Below are positions 17,546 to 26,869 of a stretch of 64,000 bases of DNA, one piece after another. Within the stretch, counting starts at the first letter, position 1. Each line of letters starts with the position of its first letter. The stretch is from Ignavibacteria bacterium (lineage in GTDB: Bacteria > Bacteroidota > Ignavibacteria > Tepidaquicellales > Tepidaquicellaceae). The notes beneath the pieces were generated by a model that was given only the letters and a program-made list of their open reading frames with translations, searched no databases and was not told where the DNA came from. A program made the position numbers and the translations under genes. The stretch covers positions 1 through 64,000 of the forward strand of contig JAQTLX010000010.1 of the NCBI GenBank assembly GCA_028714695.1, given 5' to 3'.

Positions 17546-19430
17546 ATTCTTCAAGAGTTGAAATATTTCCGGGGTCCTGCCCGAGTGCACGCGCTTTCAA
17601 GACTCTTCTCATAATTTTACCGCTTCGAGTTTTCGGAAGTACATCCACAAATTCAACAGACTCAGGTTTAGCGATGGGACCGACCTCATGTCCGACATGT
17701 TTGATTAAATCTTCCCTTAATTGTTCGGATTTTTCTATTCCCGCTTTTAATATTACGTAAGTATGAATAGCATTACCTTTGACTTCATGGGGCAATCCGA
17801 TGGCGGCGGCTTCGGCTACAGCATAGTGGCTGACGAGGGCGCTTTCAATTTCAGCAGTTCCCAGTCTATACCCCGATACTTTTATTACATCATCGGTTCT
17901 CCCGATTATCCAGTAATATCCGTCTTCGTCGCGTTTAGCCGAATCGCCTGTCAGATACATGCCTTCGTATTTACTCCAGTATTTCTCAATATATTTTTCG
18001 GGGTCTTTATAAATTGTTCTCATCATCGCGGGCCACGGGGTTTTAATTACAAGGAATCCTTCTTCATTTGCTTTTACGGGAATTCCCTCTTCGTCGAGAA
18101 TATCCATTTCAATACCGGGAAACGGTTTTGTTCCCGAGCCGGGTTTAAGAGGCACGCACGGCATAGGAGTTATCATGAACGAACCTGTTTCTGTCTGCCA
18201 CCATGTATCCATAATCGGGCATTTTTCTTTTCCGATAACTTTATAATACCAACGCCATGCTTCCGGATTTATCGGTTCGCCGACTGAACCGAGCAGTCTC
18301 AGCGAAGATAAATCGTGTCTGTTCGGCCATGCATCTCCGAATCTCATTAATCCTCTGATTGCCGTAGGTGAAGTGTAGAGGATATTTATTCCGTATTTTT
18401 CAACCATCTGCCACCATCTGTTCGGGAATGGATAATTCGGAGCGCCTTCATACATGAAAGAAGTCGCACCGTTCAGAAGCGGACCGTAAACAATATAACT
18501 ATGACCTGTAATCCAACCCGGGTCGGCAGCGCACCAGTATCTGTCGGAATCGTTTATATCAAAAACATATTTCAGTGTCGAGTAAGTGCCGACCATATAT
18601 CCGCCGTGAGTATGAAGAATTGCTTTCGGCTTTCCTGTCGTTCCCGAAGTATACAAAAGGAATAAAGGATCTTCCGCGTCCATTACGGCTGCTTCGCATT
18701 TCGAATTAATTATAGGAAGGTTTACAAGTTCATGATACCAGATATCTCTGCCGTATTCCATGTTAACGTTTTCACCGGTTCTTTTAATGACAAGCACGCT
18801 TTCGACCGAAGCCGCTCTTTGCAGCGCTTCATCGGCGATTGCTTTAAGAGGCACAATTTTACCTCTCTGATAAGCGCCGTCGCAGACTATCAATACTTTT
18901 GAATGACTGTCTTCGAGCCTTTCGTGCAGCGATTCAACGGAGAATCCTCCATAGACAACCGAGTGCACCGCTCCGATTCTTGCGCACGCAAGCATACCCA
19001 TAGCGAGTTCGGGAACACGCCCCATATAAAGAGTAACCCTGTCGCCTTTATTAACGCCGAGGCTTTTTAAAACATTTGCGAATCTTGACACTTCCCTGTG
19101 CAGTGCAAAATATGAAAATACCCTGACCTCTCCGTTTTCACCTTCCCAGTAAAATGCTACCTTATTTTTTCTCTGGGTCTTTAAGTGCCTGTCGAGACAG
19201 TTATGAACAATGTTCACCTTTCCGCCTGTAAACCATTTAAAGAAAGGCTTCCCGGAATCGTCAAGAACTTTATCCCACTTATCGAACCATTCCAGTTCTT
19301 CGGCTTCTTTTGACCAGAAGCCCTGCAGGTCCTTCGATGCAAAATCGTTCATCGCGTCCCAATCTTTTGCAATAGCATTACGGATGACTTCTTCCGAAGG
19401 ATAATAAACTTCGCCGTTAAGTTTTTTCAT
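17544..19430 (-). CDS. acs: acetyl-CoA synthetase (AMP-forming)
   Basis: This 628-residue protein joins acetate, ATP and CoA to acetyl-CoA, AMP and PPi. Adenylate-forming motifs are visible: YTSGTTGKPK (near 260), WWQTETG (near 410), VIKVSGYRLGTAEIE (near 520). The terminal PKTRSGKIMRR (near 600-610) carries the catalytic lysine that acetylation switches off in this family. Length and order are typical. It lies beside pta-ackA, so both the high-affinity and the reversible route of acetate metabolism are encoded here. It has its own upstream region after the ackA terminator. Confidence 0.96.
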   Translation of the reverse strand: MKKLNGEVYYPSEEVIRNAIAKDWDAMNDFASKDLQGFWSKEAEELEWFDKWDKVLDDSGKPFFKWFTGGKVNIVHNCLDRHLKTQRKNKVAFYWEGENGEVRVFSYFALHREVSRFANVLKSLGVNKGDRVTLYMGRVPELAMGMLACARIGAVHSVVYGGFSVESLHERLEDSHSKVLIVCDGAYQRGKIVPLKAIADEALQRAASVESVLVIKRTGENVNMEYGRDIWYHELVNLPIINSKCEAAVMDAEDPLFLLYTSGTTGKPKAILHTHGGYMVGTYSTLKYVFDINDSDRYWCAADPGWITGHSYIVYGPLLNGATSFMYEGAPNYPFPNRWWQMVEKYGINILYTSPTAIRGLMRFGDAWPNRHDLSSLRLLGSVGEPINPEAWRWYYKVIGKEKCPIMDTWWQTETGSFMITPMPCVPLKPGSGTKPFPGIEMDILDEEGIPVKANEEGFLVIKTPWPAMMRTIYKDPEKYIEKYWSKYEGMYLTGDSAKRDEDGYYWIIGRTDDVIKVSGYRLGTAEIESALVSHYAVAEAAAIGLPHEVKGNAIHTYVILKAGIEKSEQLREDLIKHVGHEVGPIAKPESVEFVDVLPKTRSGKIMRRVLKARALGQDPGNISTLEE

Positions 19431-19535
19431 ATTTTTGAAATTAAATTTGTATTTGTTAGAATTAAAACACAGTTTTTATAATAATTGTTTCAGTAAATAA
19501 TCAGTAGGCTGAGAAGGTAAGTATAAACGGGGTAT

Positions 19536-19564
19536 AAAAAAAAGACGCAGCGGGCTGCGTCTTT
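19536..19564 (-). terminator. terminator after ackA (minus strand)
   Basis: GACGCAGC and GCTGCGTC (19544-19561) form a strong stem extended by AAA/TTT pairs. On the minus strand it is followed by a run of eight T. It ends the pta-ackA transcript before acs. Confidence 0.88.
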
Positions 19565-19588
19565 ATAAAAATACTATTTACAAAAAAT

Positions 19589-20791
19589 TCAGGCTTTTAC
19601 AGTCTTCATGTTATTTACAATTTCCATAGTATCTCGTGCAATCATAAGTTCTTCGTTTGTAGGAATAACGTAAACTTTCACTTTGGATTCCGGAAGCGAA
19701 ATTTCAGCAAGTTCACCGCGGATAGTTTTGTTTTTTTCGACATCAAGATAGAGACCCATGAATTCAAGTCCTTTGCAGGCTTCGTATCTGGTTTCATAAT
19801 CATTTTCGCCTATGCCGGCAGTAAATATCAATGCATCGAGTCCGCCCATAACGATAGTGTATGCGCCGATAAATTTTTTCAATCTGTAATCGAACATTTC
19901 GAGAGCGAGTTTTGCTCTTCTGTTGCCATCGTGGAACGCGTTTTCCAAATCGCGGAAATCATTGCTGATACCCGAAACACCGAGCATTCCCGATTTTTTA
20001 TTCATCACATCGTCAATCTGTTTGGCTGAGAGACCCTCGACGTTTTCGAGAATAGGAATAAGAGCGGGGTCTACATCGCCGCATCTTGTGCCCATTATAA
20101 GTCCGCCTGTTGGTGTATGTCCCATGCTGGTATCAAGGCTTTTACCGTTCTGAATCGCGCATACGCTTGCTCCGTTTCCGAGATGGCATGAAACGATTTT
20201 GGATTCTTTTTTCCCGAGCAATTCCATTGCGACCTGAGAGACATATCTGTGAGATGTACCGTGGAATCCATATCTGCGGACTCTGTATTTTTCATACAAC
20301 TCATAAGGCAGAGCGTACATATAGACATAATCGGGCATTGTCTGGTGGAATGCAGTGTCGAACACGCCGACCATAGGAACATCCGGAAGCACTGCCTGGC
20401 AGGCTCTGATGCCTTTAATATTAGGCGGATTATGAAGCGGAGCAAAGAATGAACATTCGTCGAGCGCTTTCACAACGTTTTCATCGATAAGTACCGAGCC
20501 GGAATATTTTTCACCTGCATGAACGACCCTGTGACCGACTGCATCAATTTCATGAATATCTTTCAGAACATTCTTTTCTTTCAGCACGTCGAATACGAGT
20601 TTGATAGCGTCCGTATGATTAGCAATAGTTTTTTCTATTTTATTTTTTTCTCCGTTAACCGTATATGTCATTGAAGAACCTTCGCTGCCGATTCTTTCGA
20701 CCAATCCTTTGGAAATAACAGCCTCCCCTGTCATTTCAATCAACTGGTATTTCAGCGAAGAACTTCCGGTGTTTACTACAAATATTTTCAT
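19589..20791 (-). CDS. ackA: acetate kinase
   Basis: This 400-residue protein interconverts acetyl phosphate plus ADP and acetate plus ATP. Recognised family motifs are NTGSSSLKY (residues 6-14), HNPPNI (near 118), [10 protein letters not shown] (near 175), HLGNGAS (near 205) and FTAGIGEN (near 327). Length matches the family. It lies 28 bases after pta and forms a pta-ackA operon producing ATP from acetyl-CoA during fermentation, or working in reverse on acetate. Confidence 0.97.
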   Translation of the reverse strand: MKIFVVNTGSSSLKYQLIEMTGEAVISKGLVERIGSEGSSMTYTVNGEKNKIEKTIANHTDAIKLVFDVLKEKNVLKDIHEIDAVGHRVVHAGEKYSGSVLIDENVVKALDECSFFAPLHNPPNIKGIRACQAVLPDVPMVGVFDTAFHQTMPDYVYMYALPYELYEKYRVRRYGFHGTSHRYVSQVAMELLGKKESKIVSCHLGNGASVCAIQNGKSLDTSMGHTPTGGLIMGTRCGDVDPALIPILENVEGLSAKQIDDVMNKKSGMLGVSGISNDFRDLENAFHDGNRRAKLALEMFDYRLKKFIGAYTIVMGGLDALIFTAGIGENDYETRYEACKGLEFMGLYLDVEKNKTIRGELAEISLPESKVKVYVIPTNEELMIARDTMEIVNNMKTVKA

Positions 20792-20819
20792 AAATAATTA
20801 TATAAATTGTTTAATGTTT

Positions 20820-21815
20820 TTAACCTATTGCCTGCACAGCCGTAATCGCAACGACATCGACAATTTCTTCGGGTGTACAGCCTCTTGAAAGATCATTTAT
20901 CGGCAAAGCAAATCCCTGGCTAATGGGTCCGATAGTATTTGCTTTTGCAAGCCTCTGAACGAGTTTATAACCGATATTGCCCGACTGAAGGTCAGGGAAT
21001 ATTAGAACGTTCGCTTTTCCCGCCACATTGCTGTCTTTGGCTTTTAAAGCGCCGACTTCAGGCACAAGCGCAGCATCAAGTTGCAGTTCGCCGTCAACGA
21101 GAATATCGGGCATTTTTTCTTTTACGATTTTTGCCGCTTCTTTCACTTTATCGACCAATTCATGTTTTGCGGAACCTCTTGTAGAAAAAGAAAGCATTGC
21201 AACTTTCGGTTCAATGCCGAGAAGAGATTTTGCCGTGAAAGCAGTTGATACTGCGATGGACGCAAGTTCTTCCGCGTTAGGATTCGGATTTATAGCGCAG
21301 TCCGCAAAAACTATTACACCGTTGTCACCGTAGGTGCAGTCGGGGACTTCCATAACGAAGCAACTCGAGACAATCGAGATACCCGGTGCGGTTTTGATAA
21401 TCTGAAAACCGGGTCTGAGCAAATCACCTGTTGAATGGATGGCGCCTGAAACAAGACCGTCGGCATCTCCGACTTTAACCATCATCGTTGCGTAATAGAT
21501 AGTATCTTTCATCGTCTCCAGCGCATTTTCATAAGTTACGCCTTTCGATTTTCTTAACTCATAAAACTTCTTCGAATATTCTTCTCTCATATTCGAAGTA
21601 ACAGGATTAATAATTTTGATACCGGAAATGTCCGCGTTATGTTTTTTTGCTTCATCATGAATTTGTTTTTCATCACCCAGCAAAATAACGAACGCAAGTT
21701 TTTCTTTATTGATTTTTTCCGCGGCGAGTAGATTTCTTCTTTCGCAGCCTTCGGGAAGTGCAATCGTTTTCCTGTTTGAACGAGCCTTGTCCCATATCTT
21801 CTTCATCACTGACAT
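20820..21815 (-). CDS. pta: phosphate acetyltransferase
   Basis: This 331-residue protein is the short, single-domain phosphotransacetylase converting acetyl-CoA and phosphate to acetyl phosphate. Typical segments are IALPEGCERRNLLAA at the start, DADGLVSGAIHSTGDLLRP near 118-136, MLSFSTRGSA near 208 and QGFALPINDLSRG near the end. It lacks the N-terminal DRTGG regulatory domain of long Pta forms. It is first gene of the pta-ackA operon. A related domain is fused to the malic enzyme at 35408-37672. Confidence 0.96.
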   Translation of the reverse strand: MSVMKKIWDKARSNRKTIALPEGCERRNLLAAEKINKEKLAFVILLGDEKQIHDEAKKHNADISGIKIINPVTSNMREEYSKKFYELRKSKGVTYENALETMKDTIYYATMMVKVGDADGLVSGAIHSTGDLLRPGFQIIKTAPGISIVSSCFVMEVPDCTYGDNGVIVFADCAINPNPNAEELASIAVSTAFTAKSLLGIEPKVAMLSFSTRGSAKHELVDKVKEAAKIVKEKMPDILVDGELQLDAALVPEVGALKAKDSNVAGKANVLIFPDLQSGNIGYKLVQRLAKANTIGPISQGFALPINDLSRGCTPEEIVDVVAITAVQAIG

Positions 21816-21985
21816 AAATGCATATTAAATTTGAATGGATATTCAAAATACAAAATCTAAAATTTACTTGATATGGCTTTTTTTATGCATGACATTAATT
21901 TTGTGTGATTTTTCACAGGAATGCGGGTTTTACATAAAAAAACCACCTTAAAAGGATAGTTCATAAAATGTATCAAAACATGAGT

Positions 21986-22576
21986 TTAAAGCACGTACAT
22001 ACCGCCGACGCCGAACATAAATTCCGTACTTTGCCCCATGAAATTTATTTCGCCTTCGGGAAAGATATTTATATAATTTGATAGTTTAATTTCATAACCG
22101 AGACCTAAAGTTAAAACCGGCGGAATTGAAATCGAAGTATTATTATTTTTTGCAGACATACGGCTCATAAGACCCAATCCGATTTTTCCATAGCCTTTAA
22201 AATTATCTCTGCTTGGATAAATTTTTGTGCCGATGCTGATTAATATTGACGGTTTCATGCCTTCGGAGACAGTATTTTTGCCGGACGACAACGGAATTTC
22301 ATCAACGTACTTTATCCTGTAAAGAGTGAGTTCAGTAAAAAAAGAAACAACTGAACCCATTTTAAAAAGAGCAGAGGCGGAGGCACCGTATCCGCTTGTA
22401 AAATAAGATGTCGCTCCTGAATTTGAAATAGTGACCGCCAATAATTTCAAAGTGACTGCGGAACCGCCCTGTTCCCTTAAGGTAATATGTTCAGGAGTTG
22501 TGTAATTAAAGGTCTGTGAATAGAGAGCAGAAAACGAAAATAATGTAATCGCCAGACAACAAAGAAATGATTTCAT
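21986..22576 (-). CDS. outer-membrane beta-barrel-like protein
   Basis: This 196-residue protein has a signal peptide (1-20, cut near LYSQ) and Gly/aromatic-rich beta strands such as KGYGKIGLGLMSR and LGLGYEIKLSNYINIFPEGEI (given here in part). The C-terminus VGGMYVL is hydrophobic. It shares the overall plan and the segment FPEGEI/YPEAEI with the next upstream protein (22799-23374), so the two are probably distant paralogues. Function is unknown. Confidence 0.7.
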   Translation of the reverse strand: MKSFLCCLAITLFSFSALYSQTFNYTTPEHITLREQGGSAVTLKLLAVTISNSGATSYFTSGYGASASALFKMGSVVSFFTELTLYRIKYVDEIPLSSGKNTVSEGMKPSILISIGTKIYPSRDNFKGYGKIGLGLMSRMSAKNNNTSISIPPVLTLGLGYEIKLSNYINIFPEGEINFMGQSTEFMFGVGGMYVL

Positions 22577-22671
22577 AAAAAATTAATTTGTAATTATTTA
22601 ATATCAGATGGATGATTAAATATTACAATTAACCCTGCCGTTCAGTTTTATAATATAAAAGGAAACTACAG

Positions 22672-22701
22672 AAAAAAAAAGGCTGTCCTTTAGGGACAGC
22701 C
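22672..22701 (-). terminator. terminator, GGCTGTCC family (minus strand)
   Basis: GGCTGTCC (22681-22688) pairs with GGACAGCC (22694-22701). The minus strand then runs into nine T. It follows the barrel gene that ends at 22799 and is nearly identical to terminators at 23505 and 26817. Confidence 0.85.
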
Positions 22702-22798
22702 TTCATAGAAGAATATTAAGTTATCATTTTCAGAAAGCAATTTCTGAGATTATAGATTTGAAAGAATATTTTAAAATCTCTTTATATATGTCAGCATA

Positions 22799-23374
22799 TC
22801 AATGAAAAAGCGAGATACCAAGAGAAAGAGATAAAATTGATGATTTGAATCCTGTAGTAAGAATTTCTGCTTCAGGATATATGCTGATTTTATCAGACAA
22901 AATAAAATCATACCCTGCACCAACATTCAGAATAGGGATTGGTATTATGACATATGCAAAAGCAAGACCGGACTTCAGATAAATTGGAAAGTCCGCTCTT
23001 CCCGGATATGTTCTAATCCCTACCTGACTATAAATTAAAGGTTCTTTTTTATCCGATTTCAGATATGATACAGGAGCCGGGTCCGACCATTCTTTTTTTC
23101 TTATCCCGCCGATTAAAAGTTCTGTGTATAATGAAAAAGTCCGGCTGATAGGAAATTGCAGAGAAATCGACATCCCATACCCATTCTCATAATGCGTTTC
23201 ATTATCCGCGGCAAAAGGCGAAGCGGTACCGAGTACTTTAAATTTCAAAACTGTTTCTTCCCAGTATTTATATCGTTCTGCTTTTCCAGTATAATCTTTA
23301 CTTACTTGCGCGGCTGTTGGCAGATTCAGCAAGAAAAACAACAACAGTGATATTATGATGCCTGTATATTTCAT
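22799..23374 (-). CDS. outer-membrane beta-barrel-like protein
   Basis: From the ATG at 23374 this is a 191-residue protein with signal peptide (MKYTGIIISLLLFFLLNLPTA split before AQ). An in-frame upstream ATG at 23401 would only spoil the signal. The body has alternating beta segments and a hydrophobic end (LSLSLGISLFH). It resembles the 21986 gene in plan: both show IYPSR/TYPGR-like and PEAEI/PEGEI segments at matching places. It is isolated between terminators. Function is unknown. Confidence 0.68.
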   Translation of the reverse strand: MKYTGIIISLLLFFLLNLPTAAQVSKDYTGKAERYKYWEETVLKFKVLGTASPFAADNETHYENGYGMSISLQFPISRTFSLYTELLIGGIRKKEWSDPAPVSYLKSDKKEPLIYSQVGIRTYPGRADFPIYLKSGLAFAYVIIPIPILNVGAGYDFILSDKISIYPEAEILTTGFKSSILSLSLGISLFH

Positions 23375-23504
23375 AGAATGATAATTAAGAAAAGTTAGCA
23401 AAACTTAAGACTATAAATTCATCTTATACAAGATAATATTTTTCTTTTATAATAAACAGCAATAAACTTTAAATTTAGCATTTTTACTAAATGTAAACGA
23501 AGCG

Positions 23505-23536
23505 AAAAAAAGGCTGCCCCCTAAGGGACAGCCTTT
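23505..23536 (-). terminator. terminator of the phospholipase-like T9SS gene
   Basis: GGCTGCCCC (23512-23520) and GGGACAGCC (23525-23533) form a stem with one mismatch and a CTAA loop. A run of seven T follows on the minus strand. It lies 17 bases after the stop at 23553. Confidence 0.85.
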
Positions 23537-23552
23537 GCAAAACAAATTCATT

Positions 23553-26318
23553 TTATTTAATAAGAACAAGCCTTTTAACATCAGTAAACGTTCCTGCCGT
23601 AATTCTGTAGAAATATATACCGCTGGCGAAATTACTTCCGTTAAATTCCACTGTGTACATTCCCGGATTTTTCGCTTCATTTACGAGAGTCGCGACTTCT
23701 CTTCCGAGCAAATCATATACCTTAATGGAAACCAGACTTTGTTTCGGTACACCGTAGTTTATTTTTGTAACGGGATTGAATGGATTCGGATAGTTCTGAG
23801 AAAGCGAGAATTTATCCGGAATACCGTTTTGTTCTTTCCCGGTTATTTTCCGGTTTAGCATTTTATTTCCCATTACAAGGACTTGTCCATTAACTTCTAA
23901 GACATAGTCACGGACAGTGATAGTTCCTGAATACGGTACGGAATCTCTAAATTCCAAATCAAGGTAAGAATTCGGACTTATGTATGAATATGAGTTATCG
24001 TTTGACATTAAATTCTGCGATACATTTCCTTCTGCAGTCTGAAGCGCATTTACCAATGGTAACTCTATAGTTGAAAAACCGGAATATAACAAACTTGCTA
24101 CTGCTGAATATTTGATTTTGAAACTCTTATCAAAAGCGATATGTACACTATCCACTTGTCCCAGATGTTGTTTTCCGCCGTTTACCGGGACTTCATAAAC
24201 ATTAATGTCCGGGTTTTCACGTCTCATGAAAGAAGACATATAAGATCTATCCGGTGTATTTGTATATAAATAGCCGGAAAAATTATCTTTATATGTCGGC
24301 GTAATTGCTATTCCTCCCCCTCGTTCAAGATAGGAAATAACACCCGGATACGAAATTGATCGACTTGCAAATTCAGCGTAAATATTATATAATGAATCAC
24401 CATTTATAGGGAGTAAATCTCCATTATTATTATGGAATAGAATATATCCTGTAATATCTTGATAATTATTTTCCGGATCGAAGAGCGATGCAGAGTTGTC
24501 TTGAATTACCGATGCACTATCAAACATTACAATTGTATTACTGTTTGTTACTGCAATTTTTTTCCCAATAGGATGATCAACTGCATATAATTTAACCGAA
24601 TTGAAAATCGTAGAATCGTTATTCGTTTCAATAATCCTAAAATTCAATTTACCGTCAAATACACCGGGTTTATTATGCAGGACATATTTATCAGTTATAA
24701 ATAGACCTGAATTCTGGGGTAACTGTGACTTATGAAGAATATTATTCTCCGCAACTATAGATGTATCAGGTGTTTCTACATATAACCACGGGCAACCTGA
24801 ATAAATATAACCCCTTTGAAATACAACAGGGAAATGTGCCGAATGATAAGACATACCATTGTTATTCTCTGCATTTACACCAATTCTGAATATATGATTC
24901 ATTTCATTTGGATTTAATTTAGTATTAGGCGAAACGGTAATTGTCAGATAATTATTATTAGTCGTGACCGCCATACTATCTTCGTTATCTACATAATTGC
25001 CATATTCATTTGGGACAGATATTGATATGTAATCAGGCTTTTCATGCCAATGCCACGTATATTCAACATCCGGAAAATTTCCGGAAGATAAACTGCAAAT
25101 GACACGTCCTGGACTATTTGAATTTATTACTGGGGGATATTGCGTAACAGCTGAAATATATGGTGCATCATTCCTTGGCGAAGTATTGCTATATACATAA
25201 TATAAAAATCCGGCGACAGCTCTGATTGCTCCGGTAAATGAGTATTTTAATACCGAGTCGCATATTCTAATAGCTAAGCCTTCATCATTTTCTGGCCAGT
25301 GGTCTGTTAGATTTCTCACATTCCACCTAATTGGTAATACTTTTTTATTAAAGAAAAATGCATCACCTCTCGGATTAGCTGATCCAGACGTTGCATCTTC
25401 ATCATTACTTGGAAAAGTATTGGCTATCTCGTTCGTTACACAAAGTACCGAGCGCAAAGGTTGATGAAGATAATTAATGTTCATTATCCCGCCTTTATTA
25501 ATTGCATCGAATATTCCAATATACTGATAATGATTATTTAAATAGGTTTGTTCATAGTAATCGGGGTCTGCAGGATAAGTGATTCCTAATATTGTTATAG
25601 GTTCAGTATTATGAATGTCTTCAAGAGCGTGACAAGGCATAGACATATCTTCAATTAGATGACATATTCTACCAACTACATCATATAATATGTCATCAAT
25701 TTTAGCATCCACTTCTGCGGGCGTCAAATACGTATTATTAATTATGAAACTTCTCAATTGGGTATTAGTTTGCGCTATCCAAATATTTTGATGATTATGT
25801 ATTGCATCCATCAGATTATTGTAAACAAAAAATTGTTGATGGTTTGTACCGTTCCTATCTTGATAATTAAATGTTAAAAATGGATGCTGATTGGTTTCTT
25901 CCCAAACTCTACTAGTCCAAAAATTTTTCGCTTTCATATAAGCGTTGGGATATGCGCAAGGCCCAATATGTAAATAACTATCATCACCTTCATCAAATTC
26001 AGTGATATCTAAAAAATGAGTACAGGTATATAATCCATAACTATCACATGGCAAATTATAAGTATACATAATTTCATTATTATCTTCATCATTTGACGCG
26101 TAAAGTACCGTACCATAGACTGGATTATTTGTACCAATCCTCTGATCCATTGAAGTTGGGTCAGTGCTATTCACTTCGCCATGTATCCATTTCACTAGTG
26201 ACCATGCCTGAGACGTTACATATTGATGATGGCTACCCCACATTTTATCCTGAGACATAACTGTGGATAAACTTAAAATAGTTATAATAACGACTAATAA
26301 AATAATATTTTTTTTCAT
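23553..26318 (-). CDS. T9SS-secreted zinc phospholipase C/P1-nuclease-like protein
   Basis: From the ATG at 26318 (better than 26375 because it gives a clean signal peptide) this is 921 residues. After the signal, a helical region contains HLIED (His220, Glu223, Asp224) and a following CH (His230). This is the spacing of zinc ligands in phospholipase C/S1-P1 nucleases, preceded by HHQYVTSQAW near the mature start, which supplies a Trp-rich first strand. A long beta-rich middle (about 380-830) is not assigned. The last 85 residues are a T9SS type A sorting domain (SQNYPNPFNP ... GIYFYRI ... LVLIK). It is probably secreted or surface-anchored; substrate unknown. Base composition in the first half is more A/T-rich than neighbours. 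Confidence 0.8.
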   Translation of the reverse strand: MKKNIILLVVIITILSLSTVMSQDKMWGSHHQYVTSQAWSLVKWIHGEVNSTDPTSMDQRIGTNNPVYGTVLYASNDEDNNEIMYTYNLPCDSYGLYTCTHFLDITEFDEGDDSYLHIGPCAYPNAYMKAKNFWTSRVWEETNQHPFLTFNYQDRNGTNHQQFFVYNNLMDAIHNHQNIWIAQTNTQLRSFIINNTYLTPAEVDAKIDDILYDVVGRICHLIEDMSMPCHALEDIHNTEPITILGITYPADPDYYEQTYLNNHYQYIGIFDAINKGGIMNINYLHQPLRSVLCVTNEIANTFPSNDEDATSGSANPRGDAFFFNKKVLPIRWNVRNLTDHWPENDEGLAIRICDSVLKYSFTGAIRAVAGFLYYVYSNTSPRNDAPYISAVTQYPPVINSNSPGRVICSLSSGNFPDVEYTWHWHEKPDYISISVPNEYGNYVDNEDSMAVTTNNNYLTITVSPNTKLNPNEMNHIFRIGVNAENNNGMSYHSAHFPVVFQRGYIYSGCPWLYVETPDTSIVAENNILHKSQLPQNSGLFITDKYVLHNKPGVFDGKLNFRIIETNNDSTIFNSVKLYAVDHPIGKKIAVTNSNTIVMFDSASVIQDNSASLFDPENNYQDITGYILFHNNNGDLLPINGDSLYNIYAEFASRSISYPGVISYLERGGGIAITPTYKDNFSGYLYTNTPDRSYMSSFMRRENPDINVYEVPVNGGKQHLGQVDSVHIAFDKSFKIKYSAVASLLYSGFSTIELPLVNALQTAEGNVSQNLMSNDNSYSYISPNSYLDLEFRDSVPYSGTITVRDYVLEVNGQVLVMGNKMLNRKITGKEQNGIPDKFSLSQNYPNPFNPVTKINYGVPKQSLVSIKVYDLLGREVATLVNEAKNPGMYTVEFNGSNFASGIYFYRITAGTFTDVKRLVLIK

Positions 26319-26816
26319 ACGCAAAGAGTTTAATTTTTGAAAGATATAATATATCTCTGTATAGATAATAAACACCCTATAAAAACATGGTTTCTATCTT
26401 TAATGATTACGGTGGTCTCATAGCCTGTACCTCCTATACTGAAAAATTAGATTTTTTATTAATGGAGTTTTTATTGGAGAAAGAAAGCCACCATTAATTT
26501 GATTAATAATATATATATATTATAACTATATATATATTTATTATTATACCGATACTATTGATATAGTAATCACTTTACAATTTAAAATCAATTCATTTAT
26601 AGATTTTTTCACATATATTTATTTTTTATTAATATTTAATATTTAAATATAAAATCAAAATTTCTTAATATATTATTAATTATAATTTTTGTACTATTCG
26701 AAGCCTATTTAATATCCAATCACTAATTTAAATGAGGTAATTTATTGCTTTAGAAAATCGATTTAAAATTATTTAAAAGGAATCGAAATAAAAATCGAAG
26801 GAATGGGATATATAAT
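26319..26816. other. about 500-bp AT-rich intergenic region
   Basis: This is the promoter region of the phospholipase-like gene plus the 3' flank of the C25 protease gene. It contains a nearly self-complementary AT-dinucleotide tract at 26501-26540 (ATATATATAT arms) that could extrude as a cruciform. No reading frame, RNA gene or clear promoter motif could be supported. Confidence 0.6.
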
Positions 26817-26846
26817 AAAAAAGGCTGTCCCCTAAGGGACAGCCTT
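26817..26846 (-). terminator. terminator of the C25 protease gene
   Basis: GGCTGTCCC (26823-26831) and GGGACAGCC (26836-26844) form a perfect 9-bp stem with loop CTAA. Six T follow on the minus strand. It is 24 bases beyond the stop at 26870. Confidence 0.9.
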
Positions 26847-26869
26847 CATAATATGGAGTTTGTCTAACT

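Noticed and set aside
17763-18287. 174-residue frame on the plus strand inside acs
   Set aside because: It is antisense to a fully conserved enzyme gene and rich in Cys/Phe as expected of a shadow frame.
26501-26540. AT palindrome as a replication origin
   Set aside because: No DnaA boxes, no dnaA/dnaN neighbourhood; it is probably only low-complexity intergenic DNA.
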